A stretch of DNA of 64,000 nt, taken from positions 620,001 through 684,000 of the forward strand of contig NZ_CP073751.1 in NCBI RefSeq assembly GCF_020025155.1. Reading direction: 5' to 3'. The position numbers were made by a program, and so were the translations under genes. How positions within the stretch are numbered: position 1 is the first letter of the stretch; every line of letters starts with the position of its first letter. Positions 1-8,478 of the stretch are shown piece after piece. The DNA is from Halopseudomonas nanhaiensis. GTDB taxonomy: Bacteria > Pseudomonadota > Gammaproteobacteria > Pseudomonadales > Pseudomonadaceae. Under the pieces are notes generated by a model. That model searched no databases. It had not been told where the DNA came from and saw only the letters and a program-made list of their open reading frames with translations.

Positions 1-1
1 G

Positions 2-802
2 CATATCGATCAACTGTCGTGCTCGTATGGCAAACATGTGGTGCTTCGAGCTGTTTCGCTGGCACCGGTCGAGGGCGGGTCACTGGTGGCGCTACTCGGG
101 CCCAACGGTGCGGGCAAGTCGACGCTGATCCGTGCCCTCGCCGGGGTGCAACCGTCCACCGGACGCGTCGCGCTTAACGGCGAACAGGTAGGCCAGATGA
201 GCGTCGTTGACCGTCACCGAAACCTGGCTTACCTGCCGCAAACCCTGCCGCAAGCTTCTTCGCTGGTGGTGTACGAACTGCTCTTGGGATCGGCGCGCCT
301 GGCCGGGATGACTGCAGATGAGAGTGTGCGGGAGATCGAAGCCGTGTCGGCGCGACTCGACATCACGCCGCTTCTCCTTCGTCAGTTGGCGCAGCTGTCC
401 GGCGGGCAGCGGCAGATGGTTGGGCTGGCGCAGACGCTGGTCCGTCGTGCATTGCTGTTGCTTCTCGACGAGCCTACCAGTGCACTGGACTTGCGCTGGC
501 AGTTGAAGGTGCTGGAAGTGGTGAAGGAATACGTCGAGCGTGAGCAGCGTATCGCTCTGTTCGCCTGCCACGATCTGAATCTGGCGCTGCGCTTCGCCAG
601 CGATGTCGTGTTATTGGGAGGCGAGGGGCAATGCCGAACCGGCACTCCGGCTGACTTGATCACGCCCGAAGCGCTACAGCGAACCTATGGGGTGCAAGCT
701 CGGGTAGAACGCTGTTCGCAGGGTTACCCGGTGGTGCTGGCCGACGCGGCGCTGGGCGTCGATTTGCAGGCTGATGCCAGGCCTGAAGGCCCCGGGCGGT
801 AG
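2..802 (+). CDS. ABC transporter ATP-binding protein, siderophore/haem/cobalamin type (5' end outside window)
   Basis: The reading frame is open from base 2, so the start lies upstream of the window; the first internal ATG (38) is too late because the strand before Walker A begins earlier. The complete ABC cassette is visible: Walker A GPNGAGKST, Q-loop LPQ, signature LSGGQRQ, Walker B LLLLDEPTSALD and H-loop ACHDLN. The sequence style matches FepC/HmuV/BtuD-like ATPases that power FecCD-type permeases for ferric siderophores, haem or cobalamin across the inner membrane. The substrate cannot be decided here because the permease and binding protein would lie to the left. It is followed closely by the terminator of the convergent thiolase gene. 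Confidence 0.85.
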   Translation, partial: HIDQLSCSYGKHVVLRAVSLAPVEGGSLVALLGPNGAGKSTLIRALAGVQPSTGRVALNGEQVGQMSVVDRHRNLAYLPQTLPQASSLVVYELLLGSARLAGMTADESVREIEAVSARLDITPLLLRQLAQLSGGQRQMVGLAQTLVRRALLLLLDEPTSALDLRWQLKVLEVVKEYVEREQRIALFACHDLNLALRFASDVVLLGGEGQCRTGTPADLITPEALQRTYGVQARVERCSQGYPVVLADAALGVDLQADARPEGPGR

Positions 803-815
803 GGCGGCAGTCGCT

Positions 816-845
816 AAAAAAAAGGCCGCCCGGTTGGGGCGGCCC
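816..845 (-). terminator. Rho-independent terminator of the thiolase gene
   Basis: A GC-rich stem (GGCCGCC at 824-830 with GGCGGCC at 838-844) is followed on the minus strand by a run of eight T (A-run at 816-823 on the plus strand). It lies just past the thiolase stop codon and between convergent genes. Confidence 0.85.
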
Positions 846-868
846 GGATCTGTCTCAGGGAAACCTAA

Positions 869-2050
869 TCAGATCAGTTCGATCGCCACTGCCGTCGCTT
901 CGCCGCCGCCGATACACAACGATGCGACGCCGCGCTTGCCGCCGGTCTTCTGCAGCGCATTGATCAACGTGACGATGATGCGCGAACCAGTAGAGCCGAC
1001 CGGGTGGCCCTGGGCGCAGGCGCCGCCGTAAATGTTGACTTTGGCATGGTCGAGGCCGTGCTCACGCATCGCCAACATGGTGACCATGGCGAAAGCTTCG
1101 TTGATTTCGAACAGGTCGACCTCGTCCTTGCTCCAGCCGGTCTTGTCGAACAGGTTGGCCATGGCGCCGATCGGGGCGAGAGTAAACTCGCTCGGGTCCT
1201 GGCTCTGGGTAGCATGGCCGACGATACGAGCCAGCGGCTTCAGGCCGCGGCGCTCGGCTTCGGCTGCGGTCATCAGAACCACTGCGCTGGCGCCGTCGGA
1301 AATCGAACTGGCGTTGGCCGCGGTGACGGTGCCGTCCTTGCGGAATGCGGGCTTGAGCCCGGGGATCTTTTCAATATTGGCGTTGTGCGGCTGTTCGTCG
1401 TCCTTCACGACGACTTCACCCTTGCGGGTTTGCACCGTGACCGGGACGATCTCGCTTTCCAGCGAACCATTGTCGATCGCCGCCTTGGCGCGCTTGAGCG
1501 ACTCGATGGCGTAGGCGTCCATCTCTTCGCGCGTCACGCCGTTCTTGTCGGCCGTGTCCTGAGCGAAGGAGCCCATCAAACGACCGGTGCGAGCGTCTTC
1601 CAGGCCGTCGAGGAACATGTGGTCCTTGATTTCGGCGTGGCCCATGCGCATGCCGCTGCGAGCCTTTTCCATCAGGTAGGGCGCGTTGGACATGCTCTCC
1701 ATGCCGCCGGCGACCATGACCTGATTGGTGCCCGCCTTGAGCGCGTCATGCGCCAGCATCACCGCCTTCATGCCGGAGCCGCAAAGTTTGTTGATGGTGG
1801 TGCAGCCGGTCGCTGCAGGCAACCCTGCATTGAGCGATGCCTGGCGGGCAGGACCCTGCTTGAGACCTGCTGGCAGCACGCAGCCCATGATGACTTCCTG
1901 CACATCCGTCGGCGCGATGCCGGCACGCGATACTGCTTCGCGAATGGCCAGGGCACCCAGATCGACTGCCGAGACGCTCGACAGGCTGCCCTGAAAGCCA
2001 CCCATGGGGGTGCGCACGCCACTGACAATGACGATATCGTTCTGAGACAT
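869..2050 (-). CDS. Acetyl-CoA C-acetyltransferase (thiolase)
   Basis: A 393-residue biosynthetic-type thiolase, the usual length for AtoB/PhaA-like enzymes, which condense two acetyl-CoA to acetoacetyl-CoA or run the reverse cleavage in the cytoplasm. The nucleophilic cysteine is in KLCGSGMKA (Cys90), the general-base histidine in GHPVGSTGSR, and the second catalytic cysteine in SLCIGGGEA near the C-terminus. I chose the ATG at 2050 because AGGAG lies about 8 nt upstream; the frame extends 14 codons further without a good site. It is divergent from the acyl-CoA ligase gene, and the two probably share the control region at 2051-2264. That suggests a role in fatty-acid or ketone-body use (inference). 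Confidence 0.93.
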   Translation of the reverse strand: MSQNDIVIVSGVRTPMGGFQGSLSSVSAVDLGALAIREAVSRAGIAPTDVQEVIMGCVLPAGLKQGPARQASLNAGLPAATGCTTINKLCGSGMKAVMLAHDALKAGTNQVMVAGGMESMSNAPYLMEKARSGMRMGHAEIKDHMFLDGLEDARTGRLMGSFAQDTADKNGVTREEMDAYAIESLKRAKAAIDNGSLESEIVPVTVQTRKGEVVVKDDEQPHNANIEKIPGLKPAFRKDGTVTAANASSISDGASAVVLMTAAEAERRGLKPLARIVGHATQSQDPSEFTLAPIGAMANLFDKTGWSKDEVDLFEINEAFAMVTMLAMREHGLDHAKVNIYGGACAQGHPVGSTGSRIIVTLINALQKTGGKRGVASLCIGGGEATAVAIELI

Positions 2051-2140
2051 CTTGAACTCCTGCATGACCAATTGTGTATAGAAAGTCATCAAGCGACTTT
2101 ATGCGGCGAAGTATACCCTTATTAATACGAGGCGGGCCGA

Positions 2141-2198
2141 GTATGATCAGGTTCATACTTTGGAGTGATAGGTGGCTATTCGATAGCTTGGCTATAGT
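2141..2198 (+). promoter_or_regulatory. Activator-type promoter shared in sequence with the one at 4088
   Basis: The core TTCATACTTTGGA at 2152-2164 and GCTTGGCTATAGT at 2186-2198 recur upstream of the DUF1329 gene with nearly the same spacing (21 versus 20 nt). TATAGT (2193-2198) is a good -10 box, while no good -35 box is seen, as expected for an activator-dependent promoter. Here the upstream half also forms an inverted repeat GTATGA-N6-TCATAC (2141-2158). The site lies in the divergent region between the thiolase and the acyl-CoA ligase and reads towards the ligase. Confidence 0.6.
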
Positions 2199-2264
2199 GC
2201 TCCACATGGCGCGCCTCGCTGCGCGACCCGACCCCTACAATCCCAAGAAGATCAGGTCACACAT

Positions 2265-3947
2265 ATGCTCACTACCCGCGTGCTCAAGCCGACCGAGTCG
2301 GCCTATTCAACTCCGTTGCTGATCAAGAACCTGCTGTTGTCGGGTCGACGCTACGAGCGCAGCCAGGAAATCGTCTATCGCGATATCAGCCGCTACGACT
2401 ACGCCACCTTCTATCAGCGCATCTGCCGTGCGGCCAACGCGCTGACCAAGGCCGGCGTCAAGCCGGGCCAGACGGTCGCGGTGATGGACTGGGACAGTCA
2501 CCGCTATCTGGAAATGATGTTCGCCGTGCCGATGCTCGGCGCTGTTCTGCACACCATCAATATCCGCCTGTCGCCCGAACAGATTCTCTACACGATGAAT
2601 CACGCCGAAGACATCTTCGTGCTGATCAACAGCGAATTCGTGCCGATCTACAAGGCGATCGAAGGTCAGTTGACCACTGTCGAGAAGACCATCCTGCTGA
2701 CCGATGGCGATGACAAGACCGCCGATCTGCCCGGCCTGGTGGGTGAGTACGAGCAGCTGCTTGCGGCCGAACAGCCGGAGTACGAATTCGCTGATTTCGA
2801 CGAGAACTCGGTGGCCACCACCTTCTACACCACCGGTACCACGGGCAATCCGAAAGGTGTGTATTTCAGTCATCGCCAGCTGGTGCTGCATACCCTGACA
2901 CAGGCAGGCGCACTCGGCGGACTGGATACCGTCCGCATGCTCGGCAACCGCGACGTGTATATGCCGATCACGCCGATGTTCCATGTTCACGCCTGGGGCA
3001 TCCCGTACACCGCGACGCTGCTTGGCGTAAAACAGGTCTACCCGGGGCGTTACGAGCCGGAGCTGCTGGTCCAGCTGATCAAGCAGGAGAAGGTGACGTT
3101 CTCCCACTGCGTGCCGACGATTCTGCAGATGGTGCTCAACACGCCCAGTGCCAAGGGTCACGATTTCGGCGGCATGAAAGTCATCATCGGCGGCAGTGCG
3201 CTGAACCGTGGGCTGTACGAAGCGGCCAGGAAGCAGGGAATGCATCTGTCGGCGGCCTATGGCATGTCCGAAACCTGCCCGCTCATCTCCAGTGGCTACG
3301 TCAACCTCGAGCTCGAGGCTGGCAGTGAAGACGAGCGCGCGACCTACAAGATCAAGGCCGGTGTCCCGGTTCCTCTGGTCGAAGCGCGCCTGATGAATGC
3401 CAAGGGCGAATTTCTGCCACACGATGGCAAGACCCAGGGCGAGCTGGTGTTGCGCGCTCCGTGGCTGACCCAGGGCTATTTCCGCGAGCCGGAGAAGAGT
3501 GACGAGCTGTGGGAACACGGCTGGATGCACACCGGTGACGTGGCAGCTATCGACAGTATGGGCTTCATCGAAATCCGCGATCGCATCAAGGATGTGATCA
3601 AGACCGGTGGCGAGTGGATATCCTCGCTCGAGCTGGAAGATCTGATCAGCACCAGTCCGGCAGTCAAGGAAGTCGCGGTGGTTGGCGTGCCTGATCCGCA
3701 GTGGGACGAGCGCCCGTTTGCGCTGATCGTGGCGGCAGAGGGATACGAAATGGATGCGAAGACTTTGCGCGATCACCTCAAGCCGTTCGTCGACGAAGGC
3801 CGCATCAACAAGTGGGCTGTGCCGACGCAGATAGCCAGTGTTACCGAAATACCCAAAACCAGCGTCGGCAAGCTGGACAAGAAGCGTATCCGCGGCGAGA
3901 TCGCCGAGTGGCAGGAGGCTCAAGCCCCCTTTCTGTCTACGCTGTAG
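2265..3947 (+). CDS. Medium/long-chain fatty-acid--CoA ligase (AlkK-like)
   Basis: A 560-residue AMP-forming acyl-CoA synthetase. It adenylates a fatty acid with ATP and transfers it to CoA in the cytoplasm before beta-oxidation. The P-loop-like motif YTTGTTGNPKG, the adenylate-binding AAYGMSETCP, the hinge aspartate in WMHTGDVA, DRIKDVIKTGGEWIS, and a C-terminal lysine in KTSVGKLDKK are all present. The overall sequence resembles the AlkK family of Pseudomonas, which prefers medium chains; exact chain length cannot be read from sequence. It follows an activator-type promoter whose twin precedes the DUF1329 gene, so the two are probably co-regulated. The ATG at 2265 gives the normal N-terminus. 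Confidence 0.9.
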   Translation: MLTTRVLKPTESAYSTPLLIKNLLLSGRRYERSQEIVYRDISRYDYATFYQRICRAANALTKAGVKPGQTVAVMDWDSHRYLEMMFAVPMLGAVLHTINIRLSPEQILYTMNHAEDIFVLINSEFVPIYKAIEGQLTTVEKTILLTDGDDKTADLPGLVGEYEQLLAAEQPEYEFADFDENSVATTFYTTGTTGNPKGVYFSHRQLVLHTLTQAGALGGLDTVRMLGNRDVYMPITPMFHVHAWGIPYTATLLGVKQVYPGRYEPELLVQLIKQEKVTFSHCVPTILQMVLNTPSAKGHDFGGMKVIIGGSALNRGLYEAARKQGMHLSAAYGMSETCPLISSGYVNLELEAGSEDERATYKIKAGVPVPLVEARLMNAKGEFLPHDGKTQGELVLRAPWLTQGYFREPEKSDELWEHGWMHTGDVAAIDSMGFIEIRDRIKDVIKTGGEWISSLELEDLISTSPAVKEVAVVGVPDPQWDERPFALIVAAEGYEMDAKTLRDHLKPFVDEGRINKWAVPTQIASVTEIPKTSVGKLDKKRIRGEIAEWQEAQAPFLSTL

Positions 3948-4087
3948 CGCTTTCGGGCTCGACCCCGGTCGGGGTAACACTCCGGCCGGGCCTGCTTCTC
4001 CGCCTGGCGCGTCGTTGCCGTTCCACGGCTCGCTGTGATTTTGGCGGCGTGCTTTTGGCGCCGCGACATTTCTTCAGGTTGGCTCAA

Positions 4088-4133
4088 TTCATACTTTGGA
4101 CTGATCACGTCCGGCATGGCGCTTGGCTATAGT
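4088..4133 (+). promoter_or_regulatory. Activator-type promoter of the DUF1329 gene
   Basis: TTCATACTTTGGA (4088-4100) and, 20 nt further, GCTTGGCTATAGT (4121-4133) are exact copies of the two blocks at 2152-2198. The -10 box is TATAGT (4128-4133). The gene start is at 4233, leaving a leader of about 90 nt. The rest of the 285-nt spacer after the acyl-CoA ligase shows nothing else I can name. Confidence 0.6.
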
Positions 4134-4232
4134 TCGCGACCGAATCAGGGTCGTATGCGCACCGCGTGGCGGCACCTGCATCGTTCAACGCCTGGACGTC
4201 CGTCCCGGCCCCAAGCAAAGCAGAGCAAAACC

Positions 4233-5591
4233 ATGAAGCCAACCCTTCTTTCTTCGGCTGTTCTGGCATGGGCCCTGGCGGCCGGTGCAGCGAACGCAGC
4301 CGTTTCCGAGCAGCAAGCCGCTGAACTCGGCAAGAGCCTCACTCCGGTAGGGGCAGAAAAAGCCGGCAACGCCTCCGGCACGATTCCCGAGTGGACCGGC
4401 GGTCTGGCCAAGGACGCCGCACCGGTGCAGAACGGATTCATGACCAATCCGTACGCCGATGACAAGCCCGAGTTCGTCATTACTGCTGCCAATTACGAGC
4501 AGTATGCCGAGCAGCTGACTCCGGGTCAGATCGCGATGTTCAAGCGGTATCCCGACAGCTACAAGATGCCGGTGTACCCGACCCGTCGCAGCATCGTGCT
4601 GCCTGACGAAGTCAATGAAGCCACTCGCGAAAACGCGGTAAACACGCGTCTGGTGCAGGGCGGCAACGGTCTGGAGAACTACAAGCTGGCCAATGCCTTC
4701 CCGATTCCGCAGGACGGTCTGGAAGTGATCTGGAACCAGATCACCCGCTATCGCGGCCACTCGATGGAGCGCGTGCTGACTCAGGCAACGCCGCAGACCA
4801 ATGGCAACTTCACCATCGTGCGTTTCAATGAGCAGTACGTGGTGCCGCAGGCGCTGACCGACTACGACGCGGCGCGCATGGGCAATATCCTGTACTACTT
4901 CAAACAGCAGGTGACCGACCCGGGCCGTCTGGCCGGTAACGTGCTGCTGGTCCACGAGACCATCAATCAGGTCGAAACGCCGCGCATGGCCTGGATCTAC
5001 AACGCCGGTCAGCGTCGCGTCCGTCGTGCACCGCAGGTGTCCTACGATGGTCCAGGTACCGCAGCCGATGGCCTGCGTACCTCTGACAACCTCGATATGT
5101 ACAACGGCGCACCGGATCGTTACGACTGGGAGCTGGTAGGCAAGAAGGAAATCTTCATCCCGTACAACAGCTATGAGCTGGAGTCGCCGAAGTACAAGTA
5201 TGCCGACGTGATCAAGGCCGGCCACATCAATCAGGACCTGACCCGTTACGAGCTGCATCGCGTGTGGGAACTGAAGGCCAAGGTGAAGGCTGATCAGCGC
5301 CACATCTACGCCCAGCGTCACGTATTCATTGACGAGGACTCCTGGCAGGCCGCGCACATCGACCATTACGACGCTCGTGGCGAGCTGTGGCGTGTAGCCG
5401 AAGCGCACACCCTGCATCGCTACGATGCACAGGTTCCTGGCTACGCGCTGGAAACCCTGTATGACCTGGTAGCGGGGCGCTATCTGGCCATGGGCATGTA
5501 CAACGAGGAAAGCCGCGGTTACAACTACGACTACAAGGCCAACTCGAACGAGTTCACCCCGGCGGCACTGCGCCAGTCCGGCGTACGCTGA
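4233..5591 (+). CDS. DUF1329 family exported protein
   Basis: A 452-residue protein with a clear Sec signal peptide (hydrophobic run after MKPTLL, cleavage near ANA-AV). The mature part matches the DUF1329 family, outer-membrane-associated proteins related in fold to LolB-like lipoprotein carriers. In Pseudomonas they usually occur beside DUF1302 proteins and genes for esterases or acyl-CoA ligases. Here no DUF1302 gene is adjacent. I chose the ATG at 4233 because it starts the signal peptide; the frame is open further upstream but lacks coding character. It probably helps handle hydrophobic substrates at the cell surface (inference). A strong terminator follows. Confidence 0.85.
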   Translation: MKPTLLSSAVLAWALAAGAANAAVSEQQAAELGKSLTPVGAEKAGNASGTIPEWTGGLAKDAAPVQNGFMTNPYADDKPEFVITAANYEQYAEQLTPGQIAMFKRYPDSYKMPVYPTRRSIVLPDEVNEATRENAVNTRLVQGGNGLENYKLANAFPIPQDGLEVIWNQITRYRGHSMERVLTQATPQTNGNFTIVRFNEQYVVPQALTDYDAARMGNILYYFKQQVTDPGRLAGNVLLVHETINQVETPRMAWIYNAGQRRVRRAPQVSYDGPGTAADGLRTSDNLDMYNGAPDRYDWELVGKKEIFIPYNSYELESPKYKYADVIKAGHINQDLTRYELHRVWELKAKVKADQRHIYAQRHVFIDEDSWQAAHIDHYDARGELWRVAEAHTLHRYDAQVPGYALETLYDLVAGRYLAMGMYNEESRGYNYDYKANSNEFTPAALRQSGVR

Positions 5592-5604
5592 TCGAGCGTG
5601 CATG

Positions 5605-5634
5605 AACCCCGCCGGCGCATGCCGGCGGGGTTTT
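5605..5634 (+). terminator. Rho-independent terminator after the DUF1329 gene
   Basis: A 10-bp stem CCCCGCCGGC/GCCGGCGGGG (5607-5616 with 5621-5630) with a GCAT loop is followed by TTTT. It sits 13 nt past the stop codon. Confidence 0.9.
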
Positions 5635-5696
5635 GTCGTGTCTGCCTGTTACAAATCGATATAACCGAACCGCGCCGCAGTGGATAAACTGCCGGC

Positions 5697-8432
5697 ATGG
5701 CCTCCCCGATCCCGCTTCATCCGGGCAAAAGCTTCCGCCCACCGCTTCCGGCGGACCATTTGCCTCGCCCGCAGCTTGTCCAGCTTCTGCGCGATTCCGC
5801 CCGACGCAGACTGATCCTCGTTACCGCTCCGGCAGGTTTCGGCAAGAGCACGCTCGCCGCCGAGTACTGTGAGCAGTTGCCTGAGACGTGGAAATCCGTG
5901 TGGCTTGCCCTGGATCATCGCGATGCCAGCGCCAGCCAGTTCCTGCGCACGCTGATCTGCGGGTTGCAGAGCCTGTTTCCCAGGCTCGGCGAACAACAAC
6001 TGACATGGCTGGAACAGGCGCATAGTCAGCAGCTGATCGACCTTGAAGCACTTACCCAGGCACTGCTTGCCTCGCTGGACGCACGCTGCCAGGCTGCTGG
6101 TCGCCATATGCCGGATCGGGTAGTGCTAGTGCTCGACGACTACCATCTGGTTCAGGGAGCGCAGTGCGACCGCCTGTGTGCGCTGCTACTCGAGCGTCTA
6201 CCGGAGCACTTTCAACTGATGCTGACCAGCCGGCAGCGGCCGGACTGGCACCTGGCGCGCCTGAGGCTGGGCAATCAGGTGTTCGAACTCGGCGAGGAGC
6301 ATCTGCGGCTGTCCAACGAGGCCGCTGCGGACTTCCTTCGGTGTGCCGGCATTACCGAGCCTGATCCGGAATGGGCCAGGCACATTCTGCAGCGCAATGA
6401 GGGCTGGTTCGCCGGGCTGCGCCTGATGGCCATCGCCGCGGAGCAGTCCGCCGGCGTGTTCCGGCCGTTCACCCTGCCCAAGGCGCCAGGCCCGCTGATC
6501 AATGACTATCTGCTCGAAGAGGTGGTGCTGCGACAGCCGCCGGAGGTGCAGGCGTTCCTGCACGATGCGGCCTGGCTCGAGCGCTTTTGTGCGCCCTTGT
6601 GCGACAGCGTTCGAGACAGCGCCGACAGTGCGCAGATCATCGAGCATCTGGTCCGTCACCGCGTGTTTCTGGTGCCGCTCGATGCCCAGGGCCACTGGTA
6701 CCGGTTTCACCATCTTTTCTCCGAAGTGCTGCGCAACCGCGTTGCCGCAGCGGAGGCCGGACGATCTCTGCGTATTCACCGGCGGGCCTGCCAGTGGTTC
6801 GCCGGGCAGGGCTTGATCACCGAGGCCATCGAACACGCGCTGGCCGCTGAACGACCGGACGAGGCGGCGAGTCTGGTTCAGGCGTTGCCACTCGATCAGC
6901 TGCTGGCCGAGCAGCCGGTAGCCCAGCTGCTGCGCTGGAAGGCTGAGTTGCCGATCATGCTGCAGGCGAGCAGCGAGCGCCTGGTTCTGGTGCATGCCTG
7001 GACGCTCGCGCTCGCCTGGCAACTGGAAGATGCCGAGCACATGCTCGAGCGTCTAGGTGGTTTTCTGCCGCAGCCCGATGCACACCGCCAGCGGGACCTG
7101 TTCGCTCTGGCACTGACGCTCAAGGGGTATCTTGCGCGGCAGTCGGGGCAGCTGGCGCTTGCGAAGCAATGCCTGCATGAAGCGCTGACTTCGCTCGACG
7201 AGGCCGCGCCCGGCAGCCGGCTGATCGCGCTCCTGACGCTCGCCGAGATCAGTCTGGTGGAACAGCGCATGGACGATGCGCGGCAGTGGGTGCGTGATGC
7301 GGTAACCCAGGCGCAGCGAACCGGTAACCCGCTATTCGAGGCGCAGGCGCAGCTTATGCGCGCGCGCGTGCAGCAGGCACGCGGGTTGGTGGATCGGGCG
7401 CGCCGGACGGTCCACGGGCAGCGCAGCCTGTTGAACGCCGAGGAGTATCCCGACGGACTCTGCGTCCGTGCCCGGCTTGCCATGTACGAAGGCTATCTGG
7501 TGGGATTGCAGGGCGACCTGCCGCACGCGGTGGCCCTGCTCGACGCGGGTATCGGTGAGGCTCGCCGCTGTCGTGATGTGCAGGCGCTGCTGGGCTACTG
7601 CATCAAGGCCAGCCTGCTGGGGCGGCGACGCGAAACGTTGGGCGATGGCTTCGACACCCTGACCGAGGCCGAACGTTTGATGCACATGTGGGATGTCCCG
7701 CCTGTGCTGCACCTGGGCTGGCTGACGGCGCTCAAATGCGATCTGTGGATGAGTAACGGTCGGCGCGAGCTGGCAGACCAGTGGCTCCCGCGACTCCTGC
7801 AGACCTATTGCGGTGATGATTCGGCAGCGCCGCCGCCGTTTCATCATGCGCTGGCGGCGTACATCGAGCTGGTCCACGCCCGCTTGCTGTGGTTGCGCGG
7901 TGATCAGGCCGCCTGCGAGCGCACGCTGCGTGGGCTGCTGGTGAGGTTGCAGCGCGCCGGGGAAGGTCTGCAGGTGGTGATCGTCCAGGTACATCTGAGC
8001 CGGCTGCTGTTTCATGTCGGACGCGTGAGCGAGGCAAGTGCCGCCCTGCGGGCCGCCCTGAGCATTGCCGCGCCGCAGCAGATCGTCGACCCGTTCCTGC
8101 TTCTGGTACGCCAGAGCCCGCCTGATCTGGCCGTCGCGCTGGCGGAGGCGCCGACCAGTCCTGTCCGTGACCAGCTGCTGGCAATGCTGCCCTCCCTGCC
8201 GGGACCCACCGGGCAGGCCCATGCCGCGACCTTGCGCGAGCCGCTGAGCAGCCGTGAGCTCGATGTGCTGCGATGCATCGCACAGGGCTATTCCAATCAG
8301 CAGATCAGCGAAGCGTTGTTCATTTCGCTGCATACGGTGAAAAGCCACGCGCGGCGGATCAACAACAAGCTGGGTGTGGCCCGGCGCACCCAGGCGGTGG
8401 CGCAAGCCAAGGCATTGGGTCTGCTCGGCTAG
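5697..8432 (+). CDS. LuxR-family transcriptional activator of the large MalT-like (LAL) type
   Basis: A 911-residue regulator. An N-terminal STAND-type ATPase has Walker A APAGFGKST (about residues 43-51) and Walker B VLVLDDYHL (about 144-152). A long TPR-like helical sensor follows, and the last 65 residues are a LuxR HTH (LSSRELDVLRCIAQGYSN ... HTVKSHARRINNKLGV). Such proteins oligomerise on DNA when ATP and an inducer bind. Its position directly after the acyl-CoA ligase and DUF1329 genes makes it the likely activator of the twin promoters at 2152 and 4088 (inference). The ATG at 5697 follows the DUF1329 terminator by about 60 nt. The inducer is unknown; a fatty acid or ester product would fit the neighbours. 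Confidence 0.9.
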   Translation: MASPIPLHPGKSFRPPLPADHLPRPQLVQLLRDSARRRLILVTAPAGFGKSTLAAEYCEQLPETWKSVWLALDHRDASASQFLRTLICGLQSLFPRLGEQQLTWLEQAHSQQLIDLEALTQALLASLDARCQAAGRHMPDRVVLVLDDYHLVQGAQCDRLCALLLERLPEHFQLMLTSRQRPDWHLARLRLGNQVFELGEEHLRLSNEAAADFLRCAGITEPDPEWARHILQRNEGWFAGLRLMAIAAEQSAGVFRPFTLPKAPGPLINDYLLEEVVLRQPPEVQAFLHDAAWLERFCAPLCDSVRDSADSAQIIEHLVRHRVFLVPLDAQGHWYRFHHLFSEVLRNRVAAAEAGRSLRIHRRACQWFAGQGLITEAIEHALAAERPDEAASLVQALPLDQLLAEQPVAQLLRWKAELPIMLQASSERLVLVHAWTLALAWQLEDAEHMLERLGGFLPQPDAHRQRDLFALALTLKGYLARQSGQLALAKQCLHEALTSLDEAAPGSRLIALLTLAEISLVEQRMDDARQWVRDAVTQAQRTGNPLFEAQAQLMRARVQQARGLVDRARRTVHGQRSLLNAEEYPDGLCVRARLAMYEGYLVGLQGDLPHAVALLDAGIGEARRCRDVQALLGYCIKASLLGRRRETLGDGFDTLTEAERLMHMWDVPPVLHLGWLTALKCDLWMSNGRRELADQWLPRLLQTYCGDDSAAPPPFHHALAAYIELVHARLLWLRGDQAACERTLRGLLVRLQRAGEGLQVVIVQVHLSRLLFHVGRVSEASAALRAALSIAAPQQIVDPFLLLVRQSPPDLAVALAEAPTSPVRDQLLAMLPSLPGPTGQAHAATLREPLSSRELDVLRCIAQGYSNQQISEALFISLHTVKSHARRINNKLGVARRTQAVAQAKALGLLG

Positions 8433-8478
8433 CAAAATGCGCTAATCTGCGCGGGTGATGCAAACAAGGAGCCCGTGC

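Noticed and set aside
1004-2125. Open frame opposite the thiolase gene
   Set aside because: Antisense shadow; the thiolase on the other strand has complete active-site motifs.
2307-3980. Long open frame on the minus strand opposite the acyl-CoA ligase
   Set aside because: It mirrors codon bias of the real GC-rich gene, has His/Arg/Leu-rich composition and no recognisable domain.
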